Assembly (NCBI GenBank): GCA_945906815.1
Contig: CAMDRT010000002.1
Span: 62,001-126,000 of the forward strand
Reading direction: 5' to 3'
Origin: Bordetella parapertussis
GTDB lineage: Bacteria; Pseudomonadota; Gammaproteobacteria; Burkholderiales; SG8-41
Length of the DNA stretch: 64,000 bases
Part shown: one piece after another, positions 16,031 to 24,853 of the stretch
Layout of the letters: each line of letters opens with the position of its first letter
Numbering within the stretch: the stretch's first letter is position 1
Position numbers and translations under genes: made by a program
Notes under the pieces: model-generated
The model's input: only the letters and a program-made list of their open reading frames with translations
Databases searched by the model: none
Told to the model about the DNA's origin: nothing

Positions 16031-17110
16031 GTGGGTCAGATACTCGGTCTCGGCATCACGCACTACCCCAACCTTGCTGCCAAAGTGAACATGAGCTGGC
16101 GTCTGCAACAGGCGCTGGAGGATGGCGCGCTCCCCGAGCACTTGCGCGCGGTGGAGAATTGGCCGCCGGCCATGCGCGAGCAGTGGGGCAACGACCACGG
16201 GCAGGCGCATTCCGATAAGCACCGTCAGGATCTGATCGACCAGTTCCGCAGGATGCGCGCGGAACTCGACGCGTTCAAACCCGACTTCGTGTTGATTTGG
16301 GGCGACGATCAGTACGAAAATTTCCGCGAAGATTGTGTGCCGGCCTTTTCCGTGCTCGCCTACGATGCGGTGGACATCCAGCCATGGAAGGGTTATCGCC
16401 GCGGGCGCAACGCGTGGGACGAGCCCGAGGACCACACCATTACCGTCAAGGGCCATCGCGCAGGCGGTAAGTATCTGGCGAGTGCACTGCTGACCGAAGG
16501 CATTGATGTCGCCTATGCCTACAAGCCGCTGCACCATGCGCTGGGACACGCGTTCGCGAATTCGGTGCTCTACCTCGATTATGACCGCAAGGGGTTTGAT
16601 TATCCGGTGGTGCCGTTTGCAGTGAACGCTTACGGACGCTGGTTGATCGGCGCGCGCGGTACCGCCATATCGCCATCGTCGTCCGCGCAATTGCCGGGGG
16701 CAGGAGATGATCTCAGTGCACTCGACCCGCCGGCGCCGCAGCCGTGGCGCTGCTTTGATGTGGGGGGCGCTGTGGCGCGGGCGCTGCAACTCAGCCCATG
16801 GCGCGTGGCGATTATCGCGTCGTCCAGCTGGAGCCATTCCTTTTTGGTGCGCAAACACGCGCGCTTGTACCCGGATGTCGAGGCGGACAAACGCTACTAC
16901 CAGGCGCTACAGCAGGGTGACTGGGCCTATTGGCGCAACACCACGCTGGAACAGATCGAGGATCGCGGACACCACGAGTTGCTCAACTGGTTTTGTCTGG
17001 TCGGCGCTATGCACGCGCTGGGTCACAAGCAACCTGACGCAGCGGTATTTCTCGAATCGTGGATCACCAATTCTGACAAGGTGTTCGCTGTATTTCGGCC
17101 CCAGCGGTAA
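16031..17110 (+). CDS. LigB-type extradiol dioxygenase superfamily protein
   Basis: 359 residues from a GTG placed 8 bases after GAGGAG; the longer frame upstream overlaps ybiB out of phase and lacks homology. The protein begins GQILGLGITHYPNLAAKVNM and contains DFVLIWGDDQYENFREDCVPAF and VAIIASSSWSHSFLV, which fit the class III (LigB) ring-cleavage fold, with His and Glu residues in positions that could hold Fe(II). The family opens protocatechuate or related catechols, but many genomic homologues have unknown substrates. It stands alone between ybiB and an exported protein, so no pathway context is given. Confidence 0.7.
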   Translation: MGQILGLGITHYPNLAAKVNMSWRLQQALEDGALPEHLRAVENWPPAMREQWGNDHGQAHSDKHRQDLIDQFRRMRAELDAFKPDFVLIWGDDQYENFREDCVPAFSVLAYDAVDIQPWKGYRRGRNAWDEPEDHTITVKGHRAGGKYLASALLTEGIDVAYAYKPLHHALGHAFANSVLYLDYDRKGFDYPVVPFAVNAYGRWLIGARGTAISPSSSAQLPGAGDDLSALDPPAPQPWRCFDVGGAVARALQLSPWRVAIIASSSWSHSFLVRKHARLYPDVEADKRYYQALQQGDWAYWRNTTLEQIEDRGHHELLNWFCLVGAMHALGHKQPDAAVFLESWITNSDKVFAVFRPQR

Positions 17111-17152
17111 CTACGCGCATGGCGGCGCTGTAGCGCCCATGATTGCGACCGC

Positions 17153-18061
17153 TTATTTCTCCGCTGTGCTTGCCGCCAGCGCGCGCCACTGCACGGACAA
17201 CGCCGCCAGCCCCTGGTAAAAAGCGGCCTCTTCCCGCTGCACCTGCGCTGCATCTTCGTGTGCCGGCGTGACGGTGACCAGAGCCACCGCGAGAAATTCG
17301 CGCGCCTTGCGCGCGGCGTCGGATTGCATAAATTCCCGCACTTCGGCGAGGGTGGTCGCCGCTATCGCCAGCCGCAGTGCATCGATGCTATCGGCGGCGG
17401 TGGCAAGCGCGCCATGCTGTAGGGCGGCGTCATTGGCCGCTACCCAGGCGCCGCCGATGCGCAGGCTTTCCTCATACAGCAGTGTTGCGCTTTCAAACAG
17501 CCTGACGAATTCGCGCCGCTCGCGATTGGCCGGCGCGCGAAACGCCGCGCGCTCGCGCTCAGACAGCGTGTCGTGCCCGATCATCACCCGCGCTAGCGCG
17601 CGCGCCATGGCCTCGGGATAAAAATCGAGAAACGCTGTTTCCAGCGCCAGCAGTGCGATGCCTGCGGCGGAACGGTAAAACTGGAGTAATGCCTCGAGTT
17701 CCTGCGCGCTGAACAGCCGCGCGTATTCACGTGCCAGTGCCTCGTCTATCCAGATGAAGCTCGCATCGCGCCCGATGCGAGCCATGTGATCTGCGTAGAG
17801 CGTGCGCCATTCGCTGGTGATGCGCCGCTCGGTCTCCGCCCAATGGGGATGCCCGGGCTTCCACACCGCTCCCTTGCCCACCGCTTTCAGCAAAATCGGG
17901 ATGTAGGCGCGGATGCGCATCTCTTCGAGTTGGCGTTTTTTGCCAACGTAACCACCTTTGACGCTCACCAGCTCGCGCGCAAGCGTCGCGGTATCTTGAG
18001 CATGCGCGAAGGCGGCGCAGCCTAGCGCCAGCAGCAGTAGAAAGGTCAATCGGCCAAGCAT
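17153..18061 (-). CDS. Exported DUF2059-like protein
   Basis: 302 residues with a Sec signal (MLGRLTFLLLLALGCAAFA, cleavage after AHA). The segment LFSAQELEALLQFYRSAAGIALL at about 117-139 is the hallmark of DUF2059, a helical periplasmic domain of unknown function. The rest is alpha-helical and rich in Ala, Arg and Glu; charged helices may form a bundle. It is downstream of the SEC-C protein gene with about 70 bases between. No enzymatic motif was recognised. Confidence 0.65.
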   Translation of the reverse strand: MLGRLTFLLLLALGCAAFAHAQDTATLARELVSVKGGYVGKKRQLEEMRIRAYIPILLKAVGKGAVWKPGHPHWAETERRITSEWRTLYADHMARIGRDASFIWIDEALAREYARLFSAQELEALLQFYRSAAGIALLALETAFLDFYPEAMARALARVMIGHDTLSERERAAFRAPANRERREFVRLFESATLLYEESLRIGGAWVAANDAALQHGALATAADSIDALRLAIAATTLAEVREFMQSDAARKAREFLAVALVTVTPAHEDAAQVQREEAAFYQGLAALSVQWRALAASTAEK

Positions 18062-18131
18062 AAAATTGTTTTAGTCATCAATGAATTTTCTCGATCGCCG
18101 CTACGCGTGCCCAATTAGAGCCGCCGCAGGA

Positions 18132-19592
18132 TCAGTTCTCTACGAGACCCGGCCGTTTACGCAAGCGCAGAAATACCGCCGGGTCGGTGGGCACATTGGT
18201 TTGGGCGTGCCGTTCCGCCTGAAGGATAAGCGACTCGACGAGCTCGCGGCCATCTGCATCCTTGACCGCATCCAGCGGTGTGCGGTTTCCAAGTAGGGGA
18301 ACCGGCAGATCCACCCAGCGCTCCCAGTGTGCCGCCGTCATCGCCATGAGTTTCTCGCGCACTTCAGGCAGTTCTTTAAGCCGCTGCTGCTCCTCTGCGG
18401 CAGCACTGCCGCGTCCGCCGTCCGCGGTGCGTGATTCGGCCAGCATTTTTTCAAGGGATTGAATTTCGCGCGCGCGATAGCGAACACTGTCACCGAGTGC
18501 AGTCTCGATCAACCGACGTACGCTAGCGGCCCGCGCCGCCGAATTGACCTCTGCGATGAGGCGCTTATCGTCAATCTCTAGGGTGCCCATGGTGGTGTTG
18601 TCCCATGCGGCGTGCATCTTGTTGCCGCGCTTCATCCAGGTAAAACGCACATGGGTGAGTTGGCCTGCGGCATCATGCGTTGCGTCCGCCAACTGCTCTT
18701 CTTCCGATAGCTCAAGCCCAAGGTGCTTTAATGCATCAAACGCAGCTTGCGGCGGCACATGGAGATCAAACACAAGCTTGTGCGGTGAAAGCGCCTCGCC
18801 GTCAGTGTTCTGCAAAGTCGGCATTTTGGGATGGAAGACACGCTCGGCGATCTCGTGAAACACTTCGAGCAACTCGAAATCGTAGTCGCGCAGGATTTGA
18901 CGCGTCATCAGCGGATGGGCAGAGGCCATGCGCGCGCGCAGTTCGATGATCTGTGCTTTCTCCAGAGGAGGAATCGCAAACGCATTGCTGGCTTCGAGCA
19001 TCGTCAGTGTGTCTACTGACGCGAGCTGTCCAAATAACAGATCGCCCCGCTGCAGCCCTTTTGACGCCGAGCGCTCGGTGACGGCGTACTCCTCACGCGT
19101 CAGGATGTCGCGCAAATCCATGCTCTGTCCGGGGACGCATGACATCACCTCGAAGAATGTAAACGGTGCACTCAGCAGCGATTCCATGTAGCGCCGCAGC
19201 AGTGGATCAATGCGGGTTCCTTGCGCCGCTAGATACGCCTTGATGGGGATGACGTCGTACAAGGACTGCTTCACCACCCGCGTATCGGCTGCATCAGGCG
19301 ACCAGCAAGAGAAGAACCAGGGCATGAACAGCTGCATAAGGGGCGTATTCATATCGAGCTCGACATCATCCTGCCCGATGAATTCTCCCCAGGCTTCATG
19401 GATCGCCGAGCGACCGTAGGCCTCGTGGATGAAGCCCAGCATTCTGGACGCATAACCCTCGAGCAAAGCGCGCATCCTGCGCCATGCCAAATCAGCAGGA
19501 GCCGAAATCGCGCTCGTTGCCGCAATCAGGCAGCAGTGTTTGTATTTCTTGCCGCTGCCGCAAGGGCAGGGATCGTTTCGACTAGGTTTCAT
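18132..19592 (-). CDS. SEC-C motif protein of unknown function
   Basis: 486 residues from the ATG reading MKPSRNDPCPCGSGKKYKHC, an N-terminal SEC-C zinc motif (C-x-C-x8-C-C) like that at the C terminus of SecA. The rest (about 30-486) is a long helical region with no recognised catalytic motif; segments such as GDLLFGQLASVDTLTMLE and FTWMKRGNKMHAAWDNTTMGTLEIDDKRLIAEVNS resemble large uncharacterised SEC-C proteins. A GTG 54 bases upstream is an alternative start. The SEC-C module usually mediates binding to ribosome or SecB-type partners; that role here is inference. Confidence 0.7.
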   Translation of the reverse strand: MKPSRNDPCPCGSGKKYKHCCLIAATSAISAPADLAWRRMRALLEGYASRMLGFIHEAYGRSAIHEAWGEFIGQDDVELDMNTPLMQLFMPWFFSCWSPDAADTRVVKQSLYDVIPIKAYLAAQGTRIDPLLRRYMESLLSAPFTFFEVMSCVPGQSMDLRDILTREEYAVTERSASKGLQRGDLLFGQLASVDTLTMLEASNAFAIPPLEKAQIIELRARMASAHPLMTRQILRDYDFELLEVFHEIAERVFHPKMPTLQNTDGEALSPHKLVFDLHVPPQAAFDALKHLGLELSEEEQLADATHDAAGQLTHVRFTWMKRGNKMHAAWDNTTMGTLEIDDKRLIAEVNSAARAASVRRLIETALGDSVRYRAREIQSLEKMLAESRTADGGRGSAAAEEQQRLKELPEVREKLMAMTAAHWERWVDLPVPLLGNRTPLDAVKDADGRELVESLILQAERHAQTNVPTDPAVFLRLRKRPGLVEN

Positions 19593-19661
19593 GTGCCGGT
19601 TTTGAGTGCGATTTTCAGTAGGTTGGGGGGCGAGAATTTTGGTCACGGCACGCGGACGGTA

Positions 19662-20615
19662 TCAAATACTGTATTCCCGCGCCAAATCTGATGCGCTCGC
19701 GTGCAGCGCCTGCGTAATCGTGGCTCGCGTCAATGTCGGCGCAAACAATTCAATAAAATCATATACATAGGATCGCAGCTCCACGCCGCGCCGGATCGCC
19801 AGCCGGGTGACGTTGCTGGCGAACAAATGTGCGGCGTCAAGCGCGCGCAAATCGCTGTCAGTTCGTTCGTCGAAGGCCATGGCGGCGATGATGCCGATGC
19901 CGAGGCCTTCGCGCACATAGGTTTTGATCACGTCGGAGTCGAGCGCAGTCAACACGATGTCAGGCTGCACGCCGGCGCGCGCGAACGCCTCGTCGATGTG
20001 CGGACGGCCGGTGAAGATCACTTCGTAGGTCACGATCGGATAACGCGCCAGGTCTTCCAGTGTCAGGCGCCCGGTTACCGCGAGCGGGTGAGCGGCGGGC
20101 ACCACCACCACGTGATTCCAGGTGTAGCAGGGAAAGCTCAGTAAATCGGTGGCGCGAGCCAGTGATTCGGTGGCGATGCCGATGTCGGCTTCGCCGCTGC
20201 GCACGGCATCTACGATGCGTTGCGGTTCGGCCTGATGGAACGCGAGTTTCACCTGCGGGAATTTTTTTCGGAACTGCGCCACCACACGCGGCAGCGCGTA
20301 GCGTGCTTGCGTGTGGGTGGTCGCCACCACCAGTTCGCCGGCGTCACGGCTACGAAAATCTGCTGCTGCGGTACGTAAGTTGGCTTGTTCTTGTAATAGG
20401 CGCTCCACGATAGCTGCAATTTCACGGCCGGCGGCAGTATGGCCGGTCAGCCGCTTGCCGCGGCGGGTAAATATTTCCACACCAAGTTCTTGTTCTAATT
20501 CACGAATTTGACGGCTGATCGCGGGCTGTGTGGTGTGCAGCACGCCTGCTACCAGGGTCAAATTGAAGTTTTGATGCGCCGTTTCGCGCACAGCTCTAAG
20601 TTGCTGTAGGTTCAT
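19662..20615 (-). CDS. cysB: CysB/Cbl-family LysR regulator
   Basis: 317 residues. The N-terminal winged helix NFNLTLVAGVLHTTQPAISRQIRELEQELG fits CysB-type LysR proteins, which start MNLQQLR-like rather than the usual LysR N terminus. The co-inducer domain includes VVATTHTQARYALPRVVAQFRKKFP and YPIVTYEVIFTGRPHIDEAF, matching the CysB region that senses O-acetylserine/N-acetylserine and thiosulfate. The gene diverges from cysI over a 132-base AT-rich gap, so it likely controls sulfite reduction and itself. Whether it is CysB or Cbl cannot be settled by eye. Confidence 0.85.
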   Translation of the reverse strand: MNLQQLRAVRETAHQNFNLTLVAGVLHTTQPAISRQIRELEQELGVEIFTRRGKRLTGHTAAGREIAAIVERLLQEQANLRTAAADFRSRDAGELVVATTHTQARYALPRVVAQFRKKFPQVKLAFHQAEPQRIVDAVRSGEADIGIATESLARATDLLSFPCYTWNHVVVVPAAHPLAVTGRLTLEDLARYPIVTYEVIFTGRPHIDEAFARAGVQPDIVLTALDSDVIKTYVREGLGIGIIAAMAFDERTDSDLRALDAAHLFASNVTRLAIRRGVELRSYVYDFIELFAPTLTRATITQALHASASDLAREYSI

Positions 20616-20747
20616 TTATTGATCTTATATGTGAAAAACGTATAAATAAAGTCATAAATAGTCGTTTACAGAATATAAGAGTTAGACGATGATCGCAACC
20701 CGGTCTAGAACCGTAAATAAAAGTCATTCAAAACAAGGGCTTTAAGT
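20616..20747. promoter_or_regulatory. Divergent cysB-cysI control region
   Basis: This 132-base gap is clearly more AT-rich than its surroundings (for example TATAAATAAAGTCATAAATA) and separates a CysB-type regulator from its probable target cysI. It contains several short A/T tracts and TTATA-like stretches compatible with CysB half-sites, but no consensus site can be fixed by eye. A weak sigma-70-like TTTACA with a 17-base spacer is present ahead of cysI. Confidence 0.55.
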
Positions 20748-22448
20748 ATGTATCGATACGACGAGATCGACCAGCGCATCGTCACGGAACGGGTGGAACA
20801 GTTTCGCGACCAGACGCGGCGTTTTCTTGCTGGGCAGCTGGCCGAAGACGACTTCAAGCCGCTGCGCCTGCAAAACGGGCTGTATGTGCAAAAGCACGCG
20901 CCGATGCTGCGTGTGGCGGTGCCCTACGGCCTGTTGTCATCGGCGCAGGTGCGCATGTTCGCGCACATCGCGCGCACATACGATCGCGGCTACGGTCATT
21001 TCAGCACGCGCCAGAACATACAGTTCAATTGGCCCAAGCTGGCGCAGGTGCCGGATATTCTTGCCGACCTCGCCACAGTCGAGATGCATGCGATTCAGAC
21101 CAGCGGCAATTGCATCCGCAACATCACCACGGACCACTTTGCCGGCGTAGCCCCTGACGAAATCATCAATCCGCTGGTGTGGACGGAAGTGTTGCGGCAG
21201 TGGTCCACCTTCCATCCGGAGTTTGCATTTCTGCCGCGCAAATTCAAAATTGCGGTTTCGGGCGCGACGCAGGATCGCGTCGCCCTACTGTTGCACGACA
21301 TCGGCCTGCAAGCAGTGCGTGACGCGCAAGGCGAAGTCGGATTTACCGTCATCGTCGGTGGCGGCATGGGGCGCACGCCGGTGATCGGAAAAGTGATGCG
21401 CGAGTTTCTGCCGTGGCAGCATTTGCTCACCTATCTCGAAGCCGTGCTGCGCGTCTATAACCGTTACGGCCGCCGCGACAATTTATATAAGGCGCGCATC
21501 AAGATTCTGGTGAAAGAACGCACGCTGGCGGTGTATCGCGACGAGGTCGAGGCCGAATGGGCGCAACTTGTCGATGGCCCCGGCACGCTGAGCAGGGAAG
21601 TTGTCGATGGCATCGCAGCGCGCTTCACGCAACCTGCCTATCGCCGATTGCCGCAGCAGGATGCCGAGTTGCAAACCTATCTCGCAGCAGACCGTGCGTT
21701 TGCGCGCTGGCATGGGCGCAACGTGCATGCGCACAAAGCGCCCGGCTACGCGGCGGTTACGTTGTCGCTCAAACGCCCCGGCGTGCCGCCGGGCGATGTC
21801 ACCGACGTGCAACTGGAGGCCATCGCCGGGTTGGTGGATCGCTACAGCTTTGGCGAACTGCGTGTCACCCATGAGCAAAATCTGGTGCTACCGGATGTCG
21901 AGCAGCGCGAACTGTATGCCCTGTGGCGGGAAGTCAAAGCGCTGGGTCTGGCGACGCCCAACATCGGCCTCATCACCAACATTATCGCCTGCCCCGGCGG
22001 CGACTTTTGTTCGCTGGCCAATGCGGTGTCGATACCGGTGGCACTGGCAATCGATGAGCGTTTTGAAAATCTCGATTATGTGCACGACATCGGCGAACTG
22101 GATCTGAATATCTCGGGCTGCATGAATTCGTGCGGGCACCATCACATCGGCCATATCGGTATACTTGGTGTCGATAAGGGCGGAGAGGAGTGGTATCAAA
22201 TTTCCATCGGCGGCGCGCAGGGCAACAACGCCTCACTGGGCAAAGTCATCGGCCCCTCGTTCGCGCGCGCGGACGTGCCCGACGTGATTGAGCAATTGAT
22301 CGCGTATTATCTCGAACAGCGCGATGCTCCCGAAGAACGTTTCATCGACGTGGTGCAGCGGCTGGGCGTGGAACCCTTTAAAAAGCATATCTATGGCGAC
22401 TCTGATAAAAAACAAACGCATCGCACCCGACAGCTGGCAGCCGCTTAA
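20748..22448 (+). CDS. cysI: Sulfite reductase haemoprotein (siroheme/4Fe-4S)
   Basis: 566 residues. The nitrite/sulfite reductase fold is clear: RTYDRGYGHFSTRQNIQFNW, an FKIAVSGATQDR segment in the first half, and near 415-462 the cluster ligands CPGGDFC and CMNSCGHHHIGHIG that hold the 4Fe-4S centre bridged to siroheme. It reduces sulfite to sulfide with six electrons. No CysJ flavoprotein gene is in the window, so electrons probably come from ferredoxin or an unlinked reductase. It is followed by an overlapping DUF934 gene and siroheme synthesis genes. Confidence 0.9.
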   Translation: MYRYDEIDQRIVTERVEQFRDQTRRFLAGQLAEDDFKPLRLQNGLYVQKHAPMLRVAVPYGLLSSAQVRMFAHIARTYDRGYGHFSTRQNIQFNWPKLAQVPDILADLATVEMHAIQTSGNCIRNITTDHFAGVAPDEIINPLVWTEVLRQWSTFHPEFAFLPRKFKIAVSGATQDRVALLLHDIGLQAVRDAQGEVGFTVIVGGGMGRTPVIGKVMREFLPWQHLLTYLEAVLRVYNRYGRRDNLYKARIKILVKERTLAVYRDEVEAEWAQLVDGPGTLSREVVDGIAARFTQPAYRRLPQQDAELQTYLAADRAFARWHGRNVHAHKAPGYAAVTLSLKRPGVPPGDVTDVQLEAIAGLVDRYSFGELRVTHEQNLVLPDVEQRELYALWREVKALGLATPNIGLITNIIACPGGDFCSLANAVSIPVALAIDERFENLDYVHDIGELDLNISGCMNSCGHHHIGHIGILGVDKGGEEWYQISIGGAQGNNASLGKVIGPSFARADVPDVIEQLIAYYLEQRDAPEERFIDVVQRLGVEPFKKHIYGDSDKKQTHRTRQLAAA

Positions 22449-22962
22449 ACCTGCTGCCGAAGGCGGCTCACCTGCGTTAACCCTTGCGTTAAGCGCAGGC
22501 GTAGCACTGGCCGGCGACTGGATCGTGCCGCTGGCCATCTGGCGTGAGCAGCGCACGCCATGGCGTGGGCGCAGCGCAGCAGACGGGCGTTGGGGCGTGC
22601 TGCTCGAAAACACCGATGATCCGCGTCTACTGGTCGAGGATTTCGACAAACTGGCGCTGATTGCCGTGCGCTTTCCAAAATTCACCGATGGCCGTGGTTA
22701 CTCGATAGCGCGTTTGTTGCGCCGGCTCGGCTGGAACGGCGAGTTGCGCGCGGTAGGCGATGTGCAGCGCGACCAGTTGTTCTATATGACGCGCTGTGGC
22801 TTCGATGCCTTTGCGCTGCGTGACGATCAGAATCCGCAGCTTGCGCTGACGGCGTTCAGCGATTTCAGCGCGCCCTATCAGCCGGCGATCGACGACGGCG
22901 TGCGCCTCGGCACAGCGCGCGCCGCACGCACAGCGGCGCGCAACACGCCGAACCCGTGGTAA
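22393..22962 (+). CDS. DUF934 protein linked to sulfite reduction
   Basis: 189 residues; the first 56 bases overlap cysI in another frame, so translation is coupled. Core residues DDPRLLVEDFDKLALIAVRFPKFTDGRGYSIARLLRR are the DUF934 signature found after cysI or cysH in beta- and alphaproteobacteria. Function is unproven, but constant association with sulfite reductase suggests a small accessory of assimilatory sulfate reduction. In related genomes cysH, cysD and cysN follow; here cobA follows instead. Confidence 0.85.
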   Translation: MATLIKNKRIAPDSWQPLKPAAEGGSPALTLALSAGVALAGDWIVPLAIWREQRTPWRGRSAADGRWGVLLENTDDPRLLVEDFDKLALIAVRFPKFTDGRGYSIARLLRRLGWNGELRAVGDVQRDQLFYMTRCGFDAFALRDDQNPQLALTAFSDFSAPYQPAIDDGVRLGTARAARTAARNTPNPW

Positions 22963-22966
22963 CAGC

Positions 22967-23734
22967 ATGAGCGGCACCGTTTATCTTGTCGGCGCCGGCC
23001 CCGGCGCGACGGATTTGCTCACGTTGCGTGCCGCGCGGTTACTGGAACACGCGGACATCGTGTTTCACGATGCGCTGGTAAACCCCGAAACGCTGGCCCT
23101 GGCCGCGCGCGCAATCAAAGTCGCGGTGGGTAAACGCAGCGGCAAACATTCCACCGCGCAGCGATTTATCAACAAGCAGTTGATCGACGCGGCGAAGAAG
23201 TATCAAACCGTGCTACGCCTCAAAGGCGGCGACCCGATGTTGTTTGGCCGCGCGCAGGAAGAAATCGACGCGCTGGTTGCGGCGGGCATCACACTCGAAA
23301 TCGTACCCGGCATCAGCGCCGCATTTGCCGCCAGCGCCGACCTGCAATTTTCGCTCACGCGCCGCGCAGTGGCGCGCAGCGTGGTGTTTGCTACCCCGCG
23401 TGAGGCGGCGGGCAGCAAACAAAACTCTTGGGCCAAGGCCGCTGCCGCCGCCGATACCGCCGTGCTTTACATGGCGGCAGGTGAAGCGCAGGCGGTCAGC
23501 GCGGCATTGATGGCCAACGGCGTACCCGCATCACGCCCGCTAGTGATCGTCGAAAATGCATCTAGCGTGCAGCGCAAAATTATTCGGACCAGCGTAGGCA
23601 AGCTGTCTGCTGCCGCACAAAACCTCGGCGCAGGCCCGGCACTGGTGATGGTGGGCGAAGTCTACGCGGATGTAGTTACGCCAGGATTGGAGTGGCCGCA
23701 GGCCGCTATTCAGGCGCACACCGGAAATAATTAA
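22967..23734 (+). CDS. cobA: Uroporphyrinogen-III C-methyltransferase
   Basis: 255 residues of a single SAM-dependent tetrapyrrole methylase domain: GTVYLVGAGPGATDLLTLRA at the N terminus, VVFHDALVNPE-like loop, LRLKGGDPMLFGRAQEEIDAL and VVPGISAAFAASA. It adds methyl groups at C2 and C7 of uroporphyrinogen III to give precorrin-2, on the route to siroheme. It lacks the CysG dehydrogenase/ferrochelatase half, so a separate oxidation step is needed. It lies four bases after DUF934, and siroheme supply for CysI is the evident role. Confidence 0.9.
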   Translation: MSGTVYLVGAGPGATDLLTLRAARLLEHADIVFHDALVNPETLALAARAIKVAVGKRSGKHSTAQRFINKQLIDAAKKYQTVLRLKGGDPMLFGRAQEEIDALVAAGITLEIVPGISAAFAASADLQFSLTRRAVARSVVFATPREAAGSKQNSWAKAAAAADTAVLYMAAGEAQAVSAALMANGVPASRPLVIVENASSVQRKIIRTSVGKLSAAAQNLGAGPALVMVGEVYADVVTPGLEWPQAAIQAHTGNN

Positions 23735-23767
23735 TCACGCGTTGTTTTTAAACAATGCGCAGACATC

Positions 23768-24379
23768 ATGCCGGCCCAGACCAAAAGACCCACCCAGGAA
23801 GAAATGAAATCGCGCATTGCGCGTTTCAAGGATCTGAAATCCACCAAGGCACAGCACGGTGCAAACAAAGGCATACCGCCTGAAGTGCTGGAACTGATTA
23901 CCGCCAAGACCACCTACAACATCATGTCCCCCGCGGGGCTGGGCGGGCAGCTTGCGCCCACGCCGCCGGTGACCGGCGGCGATGCCGGCGTGTTTCGCCT
24001 CGGCATCGTGACCTGCCCGCCGGGCAACGGTGCGGGCCTGCATGTGCATTGGAAGACGCACGAAACCTTCATGGCGCTGACCGGCAAGTGGGAGATGATC
24101 TGGGGCGACAAAGGCGAAGAAAAAACCGTACTCGAACCGTTTGACCTGATTGCCATGCCGCCGCAGGTAACGCGCACCTTCAAGAATATTTCAGATGCGG
24201 ATGCGCATCTGCTGGTGATCATTCAGGGCAAGGCCGACGCCTTCGACGACGTGGGACGCGTGCCAGAAACGGCAGAGAAAGTGGCGCAAAAGTTTGGCCC
24301 GCAGATGGTGGAAAAACTCAAGAGCCTCGGCTGGCAGTTCACGCTGGATGCAAATGCGCCGCCCGAGGCGATGGATTAG
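23768..24379 (+). CDS. Cupin-domain protein
   Basis: 203 residues. A single conserved cupin barrel is centred at about 85-150, with GAGLHVHWKTHETFMALTGKWE carrying the His-x-His-x(n)-Glu motif and a later IAMPPQVTRTFKNISDADAHL strand. The metal site looks intact. The N-terminal 45 residues are charged and helical. Many cupins bind small molecules or act as dioxygenases, but nothing fixes a substrate. It is placed between cobA and the sirohydrochlorin chelatase gene, so it may be part of the same transcript. Confidence 0.75.
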   Translation: MPAQTKRPTQEEMKSRIARFKDLKSTKAQHGANKGIPPEVLELITAKTTYNIMSPAGLGGQLAPTPPVTGGDAGVFRLGIVTCPPGNGAGLHVHWKTHETFMALTGKWEMIWGDKGEEKTVLEPFDLIAMPPQVTRTFKNISDADAHLLVIIQGKADAFDDVGRVPETAEKVAQKFGPQMVEKLKSLGWQFTLDANAPPEAMD

Positions 24380-24441
24380 ACGGCAATACGGATGCCTGCG
24401 ACTTTCGTCCCGCGCGTGGCGAATGCGCCCACAGCAGCGCA

Positions 24442-24852
24442 GTGATGGCGGCTATTAAAACCCAACGAACAACGGCCCCGCGTGCAGGCTTGATTCTGTT
24501 CGCGCATGGCTCGCGCAGTCCCGCCTGGCGCCAGCCTTTCGAGCGGCTGCTGAAGGATGTCGCCAAGCGCGGGAAATGTCCGACGGTGCTCGCGTTCGGC
24601 GAATTCATGTCACCGGGGCTGGTGCAAGCCACGCAAACACTGGCGGCTGCGGGTGTAAAAAAAGCGGTAATCGTGCCGCTGTTGCTCGGCGGCGGACGGC
24701 ATGTGCGCGCTGATTTGCCGAAGCTCGTAGCACAGGCGCGCGCGGCGAGCGGGATTAAGCTGCGTGTAGCAAAAACTATCGGCGACGACGCCGGCGTGTT
24801 GCGAGCCATAGCCGACTACAGCATCGCAGCCGCACACCCGCGCAAAGATTAA
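24442..24852 (+). CDS. cbiX: CbiX-type sirohydrochlorin chelatase
   Basis: 136 residues (135 if the ATG three bases downstream is used). It contains GLILFAHGSRSPAWRQPFERLL with the metal-binding His of the chelatase family and VKKAVIVPLLLGGGRHVRADLP with the second conserved His. The short length matches CbiXS/SirB single-domain chelatases. It inserts iron (or cobalt) into sirohydrochlorin. With cobA and cysI it gives a siroheme supply line, although the dehydrogenase that converts precorrin-2 to sirohydrochlorin was not seen. Confidence 0.8.
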   Translation: MMAAIKTQRTTAPRAGLILFAHGSRSPAWRQPFERLLKDVAKRGKCPTVLAFGEFMSPGLVQATQTLAAAGVKKAVIVPLLLGGGRHVRADLPKLVAQARAASGIKLRVAKTIGDDAGVLRAIADYSIAAAHPRKD

Positions 24853-24853
24853 G

